This document shows positions 1 to 10,510 of a DNA stretch of 64,000 nucleotides, one piece after another. The position numbers and the translations under genes were made by a program. The DNA is taken from positions 15,908,271 through 15,972,270 of the forward strand of contig NC_069095.1 of the NCBI RefSeq assembly GCF_947172395.1, written 5' to 3'. The notes under the pieces were generated by a model. It was given only the letters and a program-made list of their open reading frames with translations. It did not search any database and was not told the origin of the DNA. The stretch's first letter is position 1, and every line of letters starts with the position of its first letter. The stretch is from Bicyclus anynana. Lineage: Eukaryota; Arthropoda; Insecta; Lepidoptera; Nymphalidae.

Positions 1-71
1 CCCGGACCGGATTCGAACCCACACTCTCCGGAATCGGAGGCAGAGGTCATATACACTGGGCTATCACGGCT
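1..71 (-). mobile_element. SINE A, tRNA-like head, cut by the window edge
   Basis: This is the 5' (tRNA-like) end of a SINE A copy on the minus strand; the body lies outside the window. Read on the minus strand it has a box A-like stretch (GATAGCCCAGTG) and a box B-like stretch (GGGTTCGAATCC), the split pol III promoter of tRNA-derived SINEs. Confidence 0.8.
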
Positions 72-369
72 CTACTTCTACTACTCTACTTTCTTCTTGT
101 TCTGCTACTACTACAATACTACTACACAAACTAGCATTTTTAGGGAGCTCTTCACGCGACGAAATCCATTGCAATAATGAAACATCGATTCTATAGCAAC
201 AGTTTTTATAAACGCGTTAGATCGTTGATTCTTGATCTTTTCAGAAGGGTATCGTCTACCAAGTCAGGTCCGATGATGTCTGATTTTCATGAAAATTAAA
301 TGGAACTAATCTGGAAGTATACTCTTTCAAACAAAAAAGGATGTTTAAAATTGGTCAATGAATGACGAA

Positions 370-688
370 GATCATCATCATTATCAACCCATATTCGGCT
401 CATTGCTGAGCTCGAGTCTCCTCTCAGAATGAGAGGGGTTAGGCCAATAGTCCACCACGCTGGCCCAATGCGGATTGGCAGACTTCACACACGCAGAGAA
501 TTGAGAAAATTCATATCATTCATCGTATGCAGGTTTTCTCACGATGTTTTCCTTCACCGTTTGAGACACGTGATATTTAATTTCTTAAAATGCACACAAC
601 TGAAAAGTTGGAGGTGCATGCCCCGGACCGGATTCGAACGCACGCCCTCCGTTATCGGAGGCAGAGGTCCTATCCACTGGGCTATGAC
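370..688 (-). mobile_element. SINE A, full length
   Basis: This is the reference copy of SINE A here. On the minus strand it runs: tRNA-like head with boxes A and B, a roughly 250-bp body including TTTTCAGTTGTGTGCATTTT and GAGAATTTTC segments, and a 3' end GAATATGGGTTGATAATGATGATG. The TGA-repeat tail is the same kind that ends the RTE copies in this window, so RTE machinery is the likely mobiliser. A short reading frame inside it is not a gene. A possible degenerate target duplication (ATGACGAAGAT / ATGACAAAGAT) flanks it. Confidence 0.85.
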
Positions 689-1073
689 AAAGATGTGAGG
701 TAACAAACATAAAAAGACCTCCTTATTTTCTTGAAGTCGGTTAAAAATAATTTAAAAACACATGTGTGAACGCAACATCGTGTCAAACACTTAAGGCAGC
801 GCTGTGCGAAAACGGACGTAGCAGAAAAAAGCTATTCCCTTATTGGTCGTGAACTACGCGCGGCGGTTTTCTATTTTTATCATCAAATACGCAGGAACAC
901 AATTCATCACAACACAAAATTCCGCAAGTCCGAAAGGTTAACACAAAATGTCAATTTCCACATTTGCATCGTTGAATTCCTGGACGGATTAGCATTTATT
1001 TGCACAAAACACACACAATTGTTGTGTTGTCCAATAAAAAGTTGCAGTAAACTATGCACGCCATTGACATCCT

Positions 1074-1377
1074 CCTTGGAATATTATCGGGATGTCGACA
1101 TAGACCGCCTTTATACCTAGTAAACAACAAAAAAACTATACTAAACATATAGGTTAGTGTAGAGTCAGCCATTGACGGTCAATTATTCTCACGTTTCTGC
1201 AGCACCCACGACTGCGTGCATGACGGCTCGACTTATGAAACGTTTTCGCTGCAGGAACGTGAGAATAATTGACCGTCAATGGCTGACTCTACACTAACCT
1301 ATGCGTTCTGTATAGTTTTTTTGTTGTTTACTAGGATTAAAGGCGATTTAAGTTGACATCCCGATAATATTGCAAGG
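1074..1377. mobile_element. Hairpin (fold-back) element, about 130-bp arms
   Basis: The left arm (about 1074-1203) and right arm (about 1249-1377) are inverted copies with roughly 90% identity, enclosing a 45-base loop. No reading frame is present. The arms include TGGCTGACTCTACACTAACC and its complement. Parts of the same family recur at 60319-60492 and 29232-29300, so it is a dispersed repeat. It could be a MITE of unknown superfamily; no target duplication was recognised. Confidence 0.8.
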
Positions 1378-1503
1378 CTTAAAACATTTCTTAAAAATGC
1401 CCTCTGTCCAAAATCGCACGTGAATTGCTTTATTTATTGAATATTGGCGTTACTTTTAAAGTTACCCCAATCAGACAGAAGATCTGTTCGGTTTCTATGT
1501 AGT

Positions 1504-2006
1504 TGACGGCCTCTTTGGCGCAGTTGGTAATTCAGGTCCTGAATTCAATTCGCGCTCGGGACATTTTAGGATTTATATTTCTGAATTGGTCTAGGTCTGT
1601 CTATGGCTAGTTAATGGTGTCACCAAGTGACTTGGAATTTCGGTAGGATGTCGCGTAGAAACCTTCAGAGGTATTCTTATTCTATTTTATTCTTTACAAC
1701 TTTGCTCTTGACTACGATCTCACTTGATCGTAAGTGATGATACAATTCAAGATGGAAGCGGGCTAACTTGTTAGGGGTAGGATGTAAATAAATACTCCTT
1801 TGAGTTTCTACACGCCATCGTACCGGAACGCTAAATCGCTTGGCATTACGTATTAGAAGGTAGAGTGGTAACTAACCACGGCCGAAGCCTCCCACCAGAC
1901 AATACACAGAATAAACTTCTACCAAGTAAGCATGCTTCCATCTTAGACGGTAGTGTCATTTAACATCAGATGAGACCACCAGTTAAGGGTTTTGTTTAAA
2001 AAAAAC
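1504..2006 (+). mobile_element. SINE B (old copy), split by another SINE B
   Basis: The plus-strand SINE B head and first half lie at 1504-1680 (GACGGCCTCTTTGGCGCAG), and its 3' third lies at about 1911-2006, ending in a short A run. The interval between is a SINE B in the opposite orientation. The host copy is strongly diverged, so it is older than the insert. Confidence 0.7.
1681..1905 (-). mobile_element. SINE B inserted into SINE B
   Basis: A 5'-truncated SINE B on the minus strand. It begins with a TTATTCTTTACAA tail complement and stops near CCACCAGAC, lacking the tRNA-like head. It interrupts the plus-strand copy at 1504-2006. Confidence 0.75.
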
Positions 2007-2426
2007 CTTTTTCGAAGAAACTCTGTAACAACAGCTCTACTATTACTACATTGTTACACAGTACATATTTATTTCTTCTAAACCGAGTATAGCTGCGTTT
2101 TAACCCTACCTTCTTACTTAGTTACAATAAGTCGCCAAATCTCACCTCTCTATCGCACGTACACGATAACAATATCTCACATCCCTGTCCCACGTTTACC
2201 GGTGCTCGGATGGATGCACCGCACGCGCCCTCCATTTTCCTTTTTGGAAAAACTGCTGGATACCGGAAACACGCGTGACAACAACACGAGCCATATTAGT
2301 GCCGCGCCGGTTATGGGCCGGCATTTGTAATTATTGCCGCCGCGGAAAAAGTGTGCGCCCAGCAGATACTGCCGATCCCATCGACGGTAATAATTGTAAT
2401 TAATATTTAATAATCTTTAAGTAATG
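2007..2426. other. Unique sequence with a GC-rich patch
   Basis: No repeat or gene was recognised here. About 2215-2375 is clearly more GC-rich than its surroundings (GCCGCGCCGG, GCCGCCGCGG motifs) and could be conserved non-coding DNA; the sequence alone does not decide. Confidence 0.3.
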
Positions 2427-3165
2427 TTGAGTGCCATGCTCAATGACCTCAGCATAGTTTCGTAACAACGTCGTTATCGACCCACATTCGGCTCTGAGCT
2501 CGAGTGTCCTCTCAGAATGAAAGGGGTTAGGCCAATAGTCCACCAATGCGGATTGGCAGACTACACACACGCAGAGAATTAAGAATATTCTCTGGTATGC
2601 AGGTTTCCTCAGGATGTTTCCCTTCACCGTATGAGACACGTGATTTTTAATTTCTTAAAATGCACACAACTGAAAAGTTGGAAAGTTGGGTTCAAATAGG
2701 AGGCAGAGGTAACATCCACTGGGCTATCACGGTTCAACGGGCACCGACATTGTTCAGTTCTTAACATGTGAGCTTAAAATGAACATAAGCAAGCGACAAA
2801 GATCATGTGTTATGCTCATGTACCGCACCACCCAGTTATTGTTGAGGACATGTGTTCGAAATTGGTTTAGTTGATTGAAATTGGTTTATTGGTGACTTAC
2901 GGATCTAAGACTTAGTCGCTAACTATGGGCCTCGAACACTTAAAGTTACTAAGTGGGCGTTAGAGCGAGTTATAGTTTCAGAAACGAGAAAATCTGCAAC
3001 AGAACCAAATTTACCATAGCTCAACGAGTCGCGAAGTTGGAGAGGTAATAGGCAAGTCACACAGTGCAAAGATTCCGAGGTCTAGGATTGCTGGATTGGC
3101 GACACTTCATCGAAAAGCGCAGTGTTGGATGACCCGACTAACTGGACCAACTACATAGACGATCT
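2427..3165 (+). pseudogene. Decayed RTE reverse transcriptase fragment, split by SINE A
   Basis: Nucleotide similarity to the intact RTE at about 34348-34985 is plain in ATGCTCAATGACCTCAGCA (2437 onward), in the stretch around 2775-2850 and in the 3' part near 3015-3150. It corresponds to the region after the FADD motif through the C-terminus. Indels and stops destroy the frame. SINE A (2470-2735) separates 2427-2469 from the continuation at about 2745. Confidence 0.8.
2470..2735 (-). mobile_element. SINE A nested in an RTE pseudogene
   Basis: SINE A on the minus strand with most of its box B region deleted (jump from the body to GGTTCAAATAGGAGG). The RTE sequence continues on both sides. 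Similar short sequences at the junctions (AGTTTCGTAACA left, AGTTCTTAACA right) look like a decayed target-site duplication. Confidence 0.75.
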
Positions 3166-3300
3166 TTCGTCGATCGTCTCAACATAACGAAAGACTGAGC
3201 GATGTTTTCGGTTCTACCGCTATTGGTTGTCATATCTTTTTCACGTCTCGAGATATATCGTGGTACGCATCTTAGGCCTATTATATCGCCTTACGTAATT

Positions 3301-3515
3301 CTAGCGGACGCCCGCGACTTCGTGCGCATGGAAATGAGTTTTCCACAAATCCCGCTGGAACCGTGGATTTTTCCGGGATGAAAGTTAGCCTATGTGTTAA
3401 TCCAAATCTATTTGGATATTGTGTATTGTGTATCTTCATTTTTAATTACAGCCATATCGGTTCAGTAGTTGCAACATTAAAGAGTAACAAGCATCCATAC
3501 AAGCTTTCGCGTTAG
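3301..3515 (-). mobile_element. Helitron-like non-autonomous element (family 1), truncated
   Basis: Read on the minus strand it ends GGGCGTCCGCTAG: a short GC hairpin just before a CTAG 3' end, the Helitron signature. It carries the conserved TAACACATAGGCTA and GTTACTCTTTAA blocks common to this family in the window. The 5' end (TCCTACTAATATTATAAA) is missing. Confidence 0.7.
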
Positions 3516-3577
3516 AATTTTTCTTTCCATTAAATATGAGTAGAGAATTTTAGAATTTAAACTATCGTGAGTGTTAT

Positions 3578-4179
3578 TCATATTAATTGATTATGAAACA
3601 CGGCTAAAACTCACGTGATATTACGTCGGAGTATGCCCGACTAGTTTCGAACCCATACGGGGCCCTTAGTCATGAGCTGGTTCTTGCATCGCGGCACGAT
3701 CCAAACTGCGAAGCGGCTGCGCGACGCACTGCTGCACGCATTGCGCGCGCGGAAAAGTTTCTAGTACCTCGTAAGATACGTGAAGCGATAGAAATTAGTC
3801 GTTACCCGAATTTTAATCGGGATCATGGATGGTTGCTGCCCACAGCGTGGAAACCGCTATTTCTTTCATTGTCACATACAACAAACTTGGAACAAGATAG
3901 CATTAGTTCGGTTTGCTTACAAGAAGACGAGTCTAATGAAGATGACATTAATGAACCGTCGGAGAGTGTAACGGAACCTTTACTCCCCACCACTCAACCC
4001 CTCTCCGCGCGCGCAATGCGTGCAGCAGCGCGTCGCGCAGCCGCTTCGCAGTTTGGATCGTGCCGCGATGCAAGAACCAGCTCATGACTAAGGGCCCCGT
4101 ATGGGTTCGAAACTAGTCGGGCATACTCCGACGTAATATCACGTGAGTTTTAGCCGTGTTTCATAATCAATTAATATGA
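3578..4179. mobile_element. Fold-back of a Penelope-like (GIY-YIG) retroelement end
   Basis: Two inverted arms of 175 bp each (3578-3752 and 4005-4179) are almost identical and flank a 252-bp spacer. A 19-bp direct repeat (AATATGAGTAGAGAATTTT) lies at 3533-3551 and 4173-4191. The spacer plus left arm carries the reading frame listed separately. Penelope-like elements often leave copies with inverted terminal pieces, which would fit, but an unrelated fold-back element that captured this segment is possible. Confidence 0.6.
3608..4087 (+). pseudogene. C-terminal piece of a probable Penelope-like GIY-YIG protein
   Basis: A continuous open frame of 159 codons. An internal ATG at 3833 gives an 84-residue version, but the recognisable part lies upstream of it. 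The middle reads about FLVPRKIREAIEIS then YPNFNRDHGW and AWKPLF. I know this pattern (REAIEI, then a short N/FNRD turn, then W-P-L) from the tail that follows the GIY-YIG endonuclease in insect Penelope-like retroelement proteins. Neither the reverse transcriptase nor the GIY-YIG core is present. After the motif comes an acidic stretch (EDESNEDDINE) and then alanine/arginine-rich residues encoded by the inverted right arm, so the natural C-terminus has probably been replaced. Not a functional gene. Family assignment is from memory of the motif. Confidence 0.5.
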
Positions 4180-4452
4180 GTAGAGAATTTTTGGGAAGAT
4201 TAACTTCCCACGTGTTTTTTGTTTAACGTGTTTTGTTCGAAATCTTTCGCAGATCGCCTGTATCAAATGTGATTGAACTTTAAAGGTGATATTTGGCGGT
4301 CGGTAATCGGCGTGACGTGACTTCCGGTGCAATCGGACCGGATACTGGCATACATTGTATCGAATATTGATCCTTACATTGTTTGCTTTGGGTGATAAAA
4401 AAGCTTAGCATATTTGCATATTGATAGGAATAAGCTAACGTAGAGTCAATGA

Positions 4453-4640
4453 ACTGCCTCGTAGCGCAGTGGGTAGTGACCCTGCTCACTGCATCCACAG
4501 CCGTGGGTTCGATTCCGACAACTGGAAAATATTTGTGTGATGAACATTTGTTTTCCAGTGTCTGGGTGTATTTAGCCCATAATGCAGGCTACGTTTACTT
4601 TGGGGCTAAGTAGTTATGTATGTATTGTGTAATTTATTTA
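4453..4640 (+). mobile_element. SINE C, internally deleted
   Basis: The tRNA-like head (GTAGCGCAGTGGGTAGTG ... GTGGGTTCGATTCC) is followed by ACTGGAAAATATTTGTGTGATGAAC and a 3' part containing TTTACTTTGGGGCTA. Compared with the copy at 57190-57462, a central stretch is missing. Confidence 0.75.
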
Positions 4641-4678
4641 TTTATGGACGATGTGACTGTTTTAACTAAAAGTTAACT

Positions 4679-5002
4679 GTCTCGTAGGTCTAGTTGTTAA
4701 CTATGTGTATTTGTCCTGGGTTTGAGTCATTTGTCAAGCTAAAGAATAATTTAATAATTTCTTCCATGAAATTATCACAAAGAAATTTCATTATTGAGAG
4801 AACTTGGGAAGTTGGTGGTGTCACATCTCCGCGCTTCTGAGAGCATGTTAAGCAGCAATATCTATATATACTAAATTAAGCTCGCCAACCCACATTGGAA
4901 CAGTATGGTGGGTCTAAGCTCCATATCTCCTTTAAGAAGGTAAACAGGGTGTCCTGACTCTAGTGAGCCGGTTCAATAGGCGGTTAATAAAGATTAATGA
5001 GT
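4679..5002 (+). mobile_element. SINE D, old copy
   Basis: A diverged tRNA-like head (CTCGTAGGTCTAGTTGTTAA ... CCTGGGTTTGAGTC), a middle with GAGAGCATGTTAAG, and a 3' module with CCACATTGGAACAGTATGGTGGG. It ends in GTTAATAAAGATTAATGA. Confidence 0.65.
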
Positions 5003-6028
5003 ATCTTTTAGATGTAGTAGTTAACCTGTGCGGCTTCTTAGAATGAATTATCGGGTTTGAGTTAAATTAACCAGATTTGAGGTAATTCAAAAAAATTCAT
5101 TTCAATAATATAATTGCTAAAAAGCAGTAATCAAACAGAGGATCTTCCATAATTAATTTTACTAACGCAGAATAAAAAAAAACTAAAGTCGTAAAAGTCA
5201 GTAAAAAATTAAAAAAAAGAAACATTTATTTAATTCACTACAGTTGTGGTAATTATGTAACAAGAACTGTAATATATACATTAGTTAATTAGTTTAAATA
5301 CTAACAATTAATTACCCGCAAATATATCATAGCAATCTATTTGCGAACTAAATCGACTTAAAATGCTTAAAACATTCAACAGCCATGCAATTAAGCTCAT
5401 TTTCAATTGACTATTAACACCAAATTTAGTCAGAAATGTATTAAAATACACATTTGGTCGTGCGTTATTGTGGACCCTAATGACGTCCATTTGTATTGTT
5501 ACGGTAGCGTTTAAATGGTTTAACCTCATAAATATTGACGAAGCGATTTTAAATTAGAAACTGAAACAGTTTTAAGGTAGTATCACTGCTTCAATGCGAA
5601 GCGATGCGTATGCTATAGCATAGGATATTAGTTTCCAAGTGTGTTTAACATGATATCGTTCCCACATAAATGGTATACAAAGACAAAATCGTACAGTAGG
5701 ATCACTTTGACCGTCTTCAAAAAAGGAGGAGGTTGTCAATTTGACGCGTATGTTGTTTTTTGTTGCTTCATAAATTTGTAATTTTTTCAACAAATTTTAA
5801 TTTTTTATTACGTTTGAAAGAGTTTTCTTGAAGTTCAGTAATTTTGTGTTAAAATAAAAATAACTCAAATACGTCTTTAAAATTAAGTTCCATTTTTATG
5901 ATAAAAAGATTATATTGTGAATTTTAGCAGTAGAGCTTTTGACAGCTCAGCATAATAATAATAAAAAATACATACTCGTCATACAAAAAATGTTGTATTT
6001 TTTCAATTTAGGTACTATATCTGACGAG
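5003..6028. other. AT-rich sequence, no gene recognised
   Basis: Mostly A/T. At 5709-5760 it holds one end of the dispersed repeat with CTTCAAAAAAGGAGGAGG (also at 15598, 26690 and 48043). Two short minus-strand reading frames (5308-5529, 5572-5793) show no recognisable feature and are likely chance. Confidence 0.5.
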
Positions 6029-6149
6029 TCTGTCAACCAGCATTGGGCCAGCGTGGTGGACTATTGGCCTAACATCTCTCATTCTGAGGCGACTCGAGCT
6101 CAGCAGTGCGCCGAATATGGGTTGATAGTGACGATGATGATGATACCTG
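6029..6149 (+). mobile_element. SINE A, 3' part only
   Basis: From TCTGTCAACCAGCATTGGGC through GAATATGGGTTGATAG to a GACGATGATGATGAT tail: a 5'-truncated copy, as expected from target-primed reverse transcription. Confidence 0.8.
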
Positions 6150-6420
6150 ACACACTAGAAGTCATAAATGAAAACGTTTACGCCTCTCGTCTCCTCTATA
6201 GGACGTCAGGCTTTATCTGCATCATGTTGTATTGCCGTGACGTCATCGGCGCGCGCGCATCCCACAGACTCATTTTGCGGCTCGTAAAGGATAATGATTT
6301 AGGGTCGAATCACACCAAATTGATTCCGATTTATATCTGGTCAAGTAGGTGGCTAACTGTTTAACTTAATATCTTGTTTATATTATGACTAACCATGCCC
6401 AGCGGATTCATCAACGTAGA

Positions 6421-6660
6421 TTTTTTTTAATCTTTAAAGGACGGTTAGCCCTTGACTACGATCTCACCTGACTGTAAATGATAATGCAATCTAAAATGAA
6501 AGCGGGCTAACTTGTCTGGAAGAGGATGAAAATCCACACCCCTTTCGGTTTCTACACGACATCGTACCGGAACGCTAAACCGCTTGGCTTGTCTTTGCCG
6601 ATAGGGTGGTTACTAGCCACGTCCAAAGCCTCTCACCAGCCAGACCACAATTAAGAAAAC
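6421..6660 (-). mobile_element. SINE B, 5'-truncated
   Basis: Begins with the poly(A)-tail complement and runs back to GCCAGACCACAATTAAGAAA, then joins RTE sequence directly with no head. The junction creates a chimeric 94-codon reading frame that is not a gene. Confidence 0.8.
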
Positions 6661-6885
6661 CCCGTGCCCCGCCCATTGCCACTTCAGCTTCGCAACTCGT
6701 TGAGCTATGTCAGTGACTTTGGTTCTTCTGGGGATCTCCTCATTTCTGATTCGATCACACAGAGATACTCCTAACATAGCTCGTTCCATCGCCCGCTGTG
6801 TGACTCTGAGCTTTCTTATGAGGCCCACAGTTAGCGACCAAGTCTCGGAACGATAGGTCATCACTGGCAACACGCACATGTATAG
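6661..6885 (-). pseudogene. RTE C-terminal fragment
   Basis: Encodes, in one frame, residues matching the intact RTE at about 852-922 (VLPVMTY, ETWSL, RAMLGVSL, AKLKWQWAGH). It is truncated at both ends and abuts SINE B, with no RTE 3' end. Confidence 0.85.
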
Positions 6886-7546
6886 TCTATGACTCACAAA
6901 TAACGTGTATTTCTAGTGGTAAAAGAATTGATTCAGTAGATCCAGAGATTACTTCCTACAATACCACTACCTTTTTATAAAGGTATTGGTATTGTATTGT
7001 ACTTACAGATTAAATTGATTATATTATATGCTATGCTATAAATAAGATTTTTAAGCAATTGATCTCGTTCATTATAATCTGATAGATGCTGATACATATA
7101 ACTTTTCCCAGTGGGAACCAAATCTTGGTCATCTGGGAAATTGTGAATTGACCTACTTAACTATTTTGGGCTTTAGTTTTATACGTTGGCTCCTTTACTA
7201 ATGAAACTGGGGTAATGATTTGTTCCCAAGAAATCATTCTTTAATGATATTAGTTTCCCAAGTACCTACCTACTCGCAATAATGAATTGAGTTATATTTA
7301 ACATGATAATATTAGCTCAAATATAATCGCGACATTATTGTACGAAGTACCTAAATGATATCTGTTTGTATAAAGTAGCTAATATTATGCATACCTAATT
7401 AATTTATTGTAGGTATTCTTGTTAGGTACGAGGTACAACCTACGACCTTGTTTCACAGCAATACTTCCAAACAGCATAGCTGTTTTACGATGAATTATTT
7501 AATGTTATTGTTGTGAATAACACCATTCTGAACTATTACTATAGGG
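6886..7546. other. AT-rich sequence, nothing recognised
   Basis: No motif, repeat partner or coding signal was found. Confidence 0.4.
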
Positions 7547-7727
7547 CAGCGTTTCTCAAACTTTCGCCTCCACGAACCCTGTTAAAATTTCCAAGTGACA
7601 GCGAACCCCTTACTAACTAATGGACCCCATCTCCCCCAAAGAAAAAATAAATTAAAGTACTTTATGGGTACGGGTATGGTATATTATAACCCCTAGTGGT
7701 TCACGTACCCCAATTTGAGAGACCCTG
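7547..7727. mobile_element. hAT-type MITE, 181 bp
   Basis: The ends are CAGCGTTTCTCAAACTT and, inverted, CAGGGTCTCTCAAATTG; the CAG-G start and TCTCAAA block are typical of hAT terminal repeats. The flanks CTATAGGG (left) and CTAGGGTA (right) look like a decayed 8-bp target duplication. No coding capacity. Confidence 0.7.
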
Positions 7728-8033
7728 CTAGGGTAAATGCTAATATATTGTTTGTTTGTTTGTTCGTTACGCTTCCACGCTGTAACTATTCAACCGATCA
7801 ACTTACAAGTTTGTAACTAGTAAACGGACAAATAAAAATGTTTTTCCTATCCCGGGGCATAGAAAAATAAAATTTAAAAGGTCGTCTGATGGTAAATTAA
7901 CTGGCAAAACCTTACCCGGACTAAAACCAGCCCGTATTTGAACATGATGAGTGTCAAGTAAACAAATGTAAAATTTAGCGATTCAGTTCTTAGGCTCTTA
8001 TAACGAATAACCCTAAAGTTTAATCCTCCGATT

Positions 8034-8331
8034 CATTACTAACAACCCAAATTCGGCTTACTGTAAAGCACGATTTTCCTTTCAGAATGAGGGGTTAGGC
8101 TAATAGTCAACCTCGCTGGCCCAATGGAGGAATGGATTACACACGTAGAGAATTAAGAAAATTTTCAGGTATGCAGGTTTCCTTGCGATGTTTTTTCCCT
8201 TCACCGTTTTAAGACACGCGATATTTAATTTATTAAAACGCACATAACTGAAACGTTGGAGGTGAATTTCTCTGGCGGAATTGAAACCTACGCCCTTGGA
8301 ATCGAAAGCAGAGGTTATATACACTGTGCTA
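8034..8331 (-). mobile_element. SINE A with perfect 13-bp target duplication
   Basis: A full-length but diverged SINE A flanked by TAATCCTCCGATT at 8021-8033 and 8332-8344. A 13-bp duplication fits LINE-driven (RTE) insertion. Confidence 0.9.
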
Positions 8332-8347
8332 TAATCCTCCGATTACC

Positions 8348-8425
8348 TTATCAGCCGATGGACGTCCACCGCTGGACATAGGCCTCTTGCATGGACTTCC
8401 ATACAAAACGGTCCCGGTTCCCAAG
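8348..8425 (-). mobile_element. RTE 3' end fragment
   Basis: Matches the last 75 bp of the RTE coding region (TCAGCCGATGGACGTCC complement). It starts immediately after the SINE A target duplication. Confidence 0.8.
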
Positions 8426-8585
8426 AGTTAAAAACCTCTACTTCTGTGACCTAATTCACTATTTTGGTATTTATTACCAACTTATAACTAAGTGGACAAC
8501 AAAGTGTCATCTAAATACTATATGATATACACCGTAAGTACCGGATGACATTTGTAACTTGTATCATAGTATGTGGGTGACATTG

Positions 8586-8711
8586 TCAATTGATTTGTTT
8601 TTAATTTTGATGGGTTGATAATAAATAAAAACCATAAAATAGGCCAGCTGGCCTACTCATTATTTTGCTCTATTATTATCAACCTATTAAGATGGACATC
8701 AAACCAATTGA
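8586..8711. repeat. Palindromic element centred on GGCCAGCTGGCC
   Basis: Left (8586-8647) and right (8648-8711) halves are imperfect inverted copies meeting at the 12-bp perfect palindrome GGCCAGCTGGCC. Just outside, TACCGGATGACATTTG and CACCGGACGACATTTG form a direct repeat (8540 and 8748), so the unit may be larger. Confidence 0.6.
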
Positions 8712-9304
8712 GAAATGCCGTCTAACTACTTTAAAATATCCACCAGTAAGCACCGGACGACATTTGTTACAAAGAATCTCAATTTCGTGTATGTCAACAA
8801 GCATACGTCAAAGATAGTGAATAAGCCTACAGGACCGTAATAACCCAAAAGTTTAATCCTCGGATTAGTATAATTAAAAATATAAATAAAATATCGCGGA
8901 CGTGACACGGAATAGGTTAACACCTATATTAGGTCACGTGACACGTCCACTGGTCATTAAAAGGCTAGACAAGTGGCTGTCAAAGTCAAATGGGCGTCGT
9001 TGAACCCTCAAAGTGTAATATCCTGCGAATGTGACGAAAATAGATATGACGAAAAAAAATCAAATGCACAGTGGTCACTTCCTTGCAGACGACGCTTCCG
9101 GCCCAACGCGGTCAACGACTTGGGATGGGAAATATCTAAATGCAAGGAGTACACCGAATTACGATTTAACGATGATGTTGTATGGTAGGGCGGCCACGTT
9201 GAGGGTATAAGCTCGGACAAGTCTCTGTAACCAATTTAACATCAACATGTGAATTAATATATTGCAATTATGGTTAATACTTGGAGTACATCTGGAGTTC
9301 TGCT

Positions 9305-9376
9305 AAAGAACCGAAGTTACCAATAGGTATAGGTCAACGAGTCGCAAAGCAGAAGCAGCAATGGTCGGTATTCATA
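9305..9376 (+). mobile_element. Short decayed RTE fragment
   Basis: Weak but clear similarity to the RTE region AAGAACCAAAGTCACC ... AACGAGTTGCGAAGCTG. Confidence 0.55.
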
Positions 9377-10087
9377 AGTCAACGGCAAAGGACCATGATG
9401 TTTATAAATTCTTAACAAAGTCTTATAACCTACCACGGTCATTTGGGTGAAATGATAATTATTATAAAGAATATAAATATAAATAATGTTCGTAGTTTAT
9501 TTTATTGTTTAATTCATAGAAATATAAATATGTTTAACGGTAATAATAGACTCGAACCTCAATGTGTACAAACGAATATAGGAGAACGATGGATTTTAAA
9601 CTTCTTAACCATCATTATCCTTAAACAGTAAGAAGATACGATATATCTGCATCAAAATTGGTTTAGCGGCGTAGGCATGATAAATATACAGACTGTAAAT
9701 CACACAGTCTGTACACAAATAGGTACAGACAGGCGGTAAGAGCAAAGAAAAGAACAGGGACAAAAATCATTATATACTTTAATTTTTTTATCGCCTTTTT
9801 TACAGATACAGATTTTGTATGTAGTGTGAATCACCGCAAGTCGTCCCATTTTTTCCTACAAAGCAGTCACCCTCTGCCGAATGTAGGCGGAAATGAATGG
9901 GACGTGAGGCGCTCCCTCAGTTTGTTTTGACATGGACATTGTCAGCTCGCGACGCCTTTATCCCATCCGCCAATCTATGATTGTTGAATGATAACATCAA
10001 AATTAGCAGACCAAATGAAATTGGATGCATTAACTATAGATTAATTTTAAATCCTAATCGTTTAAAGATTCCGATTATTTTGTAAAA
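9377..10087. other. Unassigned sequence
   Basis: No gene found. A short hairpin occurs at about 9688-9712 (CAGACTGTAAATCACACAGTCTG). Otherwise nothing recognised. Confidence 0.4.
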
Positions 10088-10250
10088 AACTGAGTGTGTT
10101 GTGGACTCTTCTCGGACCAAGCCGCGATCGGAACCCTCGTAACTTTTAAGTATTCGATTTTAATTACCACCAATAACTCATTGAAATTAAAGTTACGAGG
10201 GTTTCGTATGCGCCTTGGTCCGAGAAGAGCTCACAACAAACTCAGCCTTA
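10088..10250. repeat. Head-to-head LINE 3'-UTR pieces (palindrome)
   Basis: The segment GTTGTGGACTCTTCTCGGAC ... GTAACTTTTAA is followed by its own inverted copy ending in TTGTTGTGAGC on the opposite strand. The same sequence occurs once at 39612-39775, where it continues into a (TTTGAC)n tail, so these are pieces of a LINE 3' UTR. Confidence 0.65.
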
Positions 10251-10341
10251 TATGTGGCAATAATATGTAATACTGACATTGGTTTGGCAATCCACATCTT
10301 AGCAGTTGTGAGTGACATCAATGTCGAAATTATTTAGATGA

Positions 10342-10510
10342 CTAGCGGACCCGGCTAAGCTTCGCTTTGACTAATGTGCACTTCTTTCCTATCCCTACCC
10401 TATTCCCACCCTACCCCTACACTATTTTGCGGAATGCTCCATACAAACTTTCACCCCCCCATTTTAGGAAAATAGATGGGTTAGAAAAATAAACTAAAAG
10501 TAGCCTTTTT
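10342..10510 (-). mobile_element. Helitron-like element (family 4)
   Basis: The minus strand ends in GGGTCCGCTAG. It has a pyrimidine-rich CCCTACCC tract and CATACAAACTTTCA. It is cut off by SINE B at 10511. Confidence 0.6.

Noticed and set aside
6613..6897. 94-residue minus-strand protein gene
   Set aside because: The frame is an RTE fragment fused to SINE B sequence, truncated at both ends.
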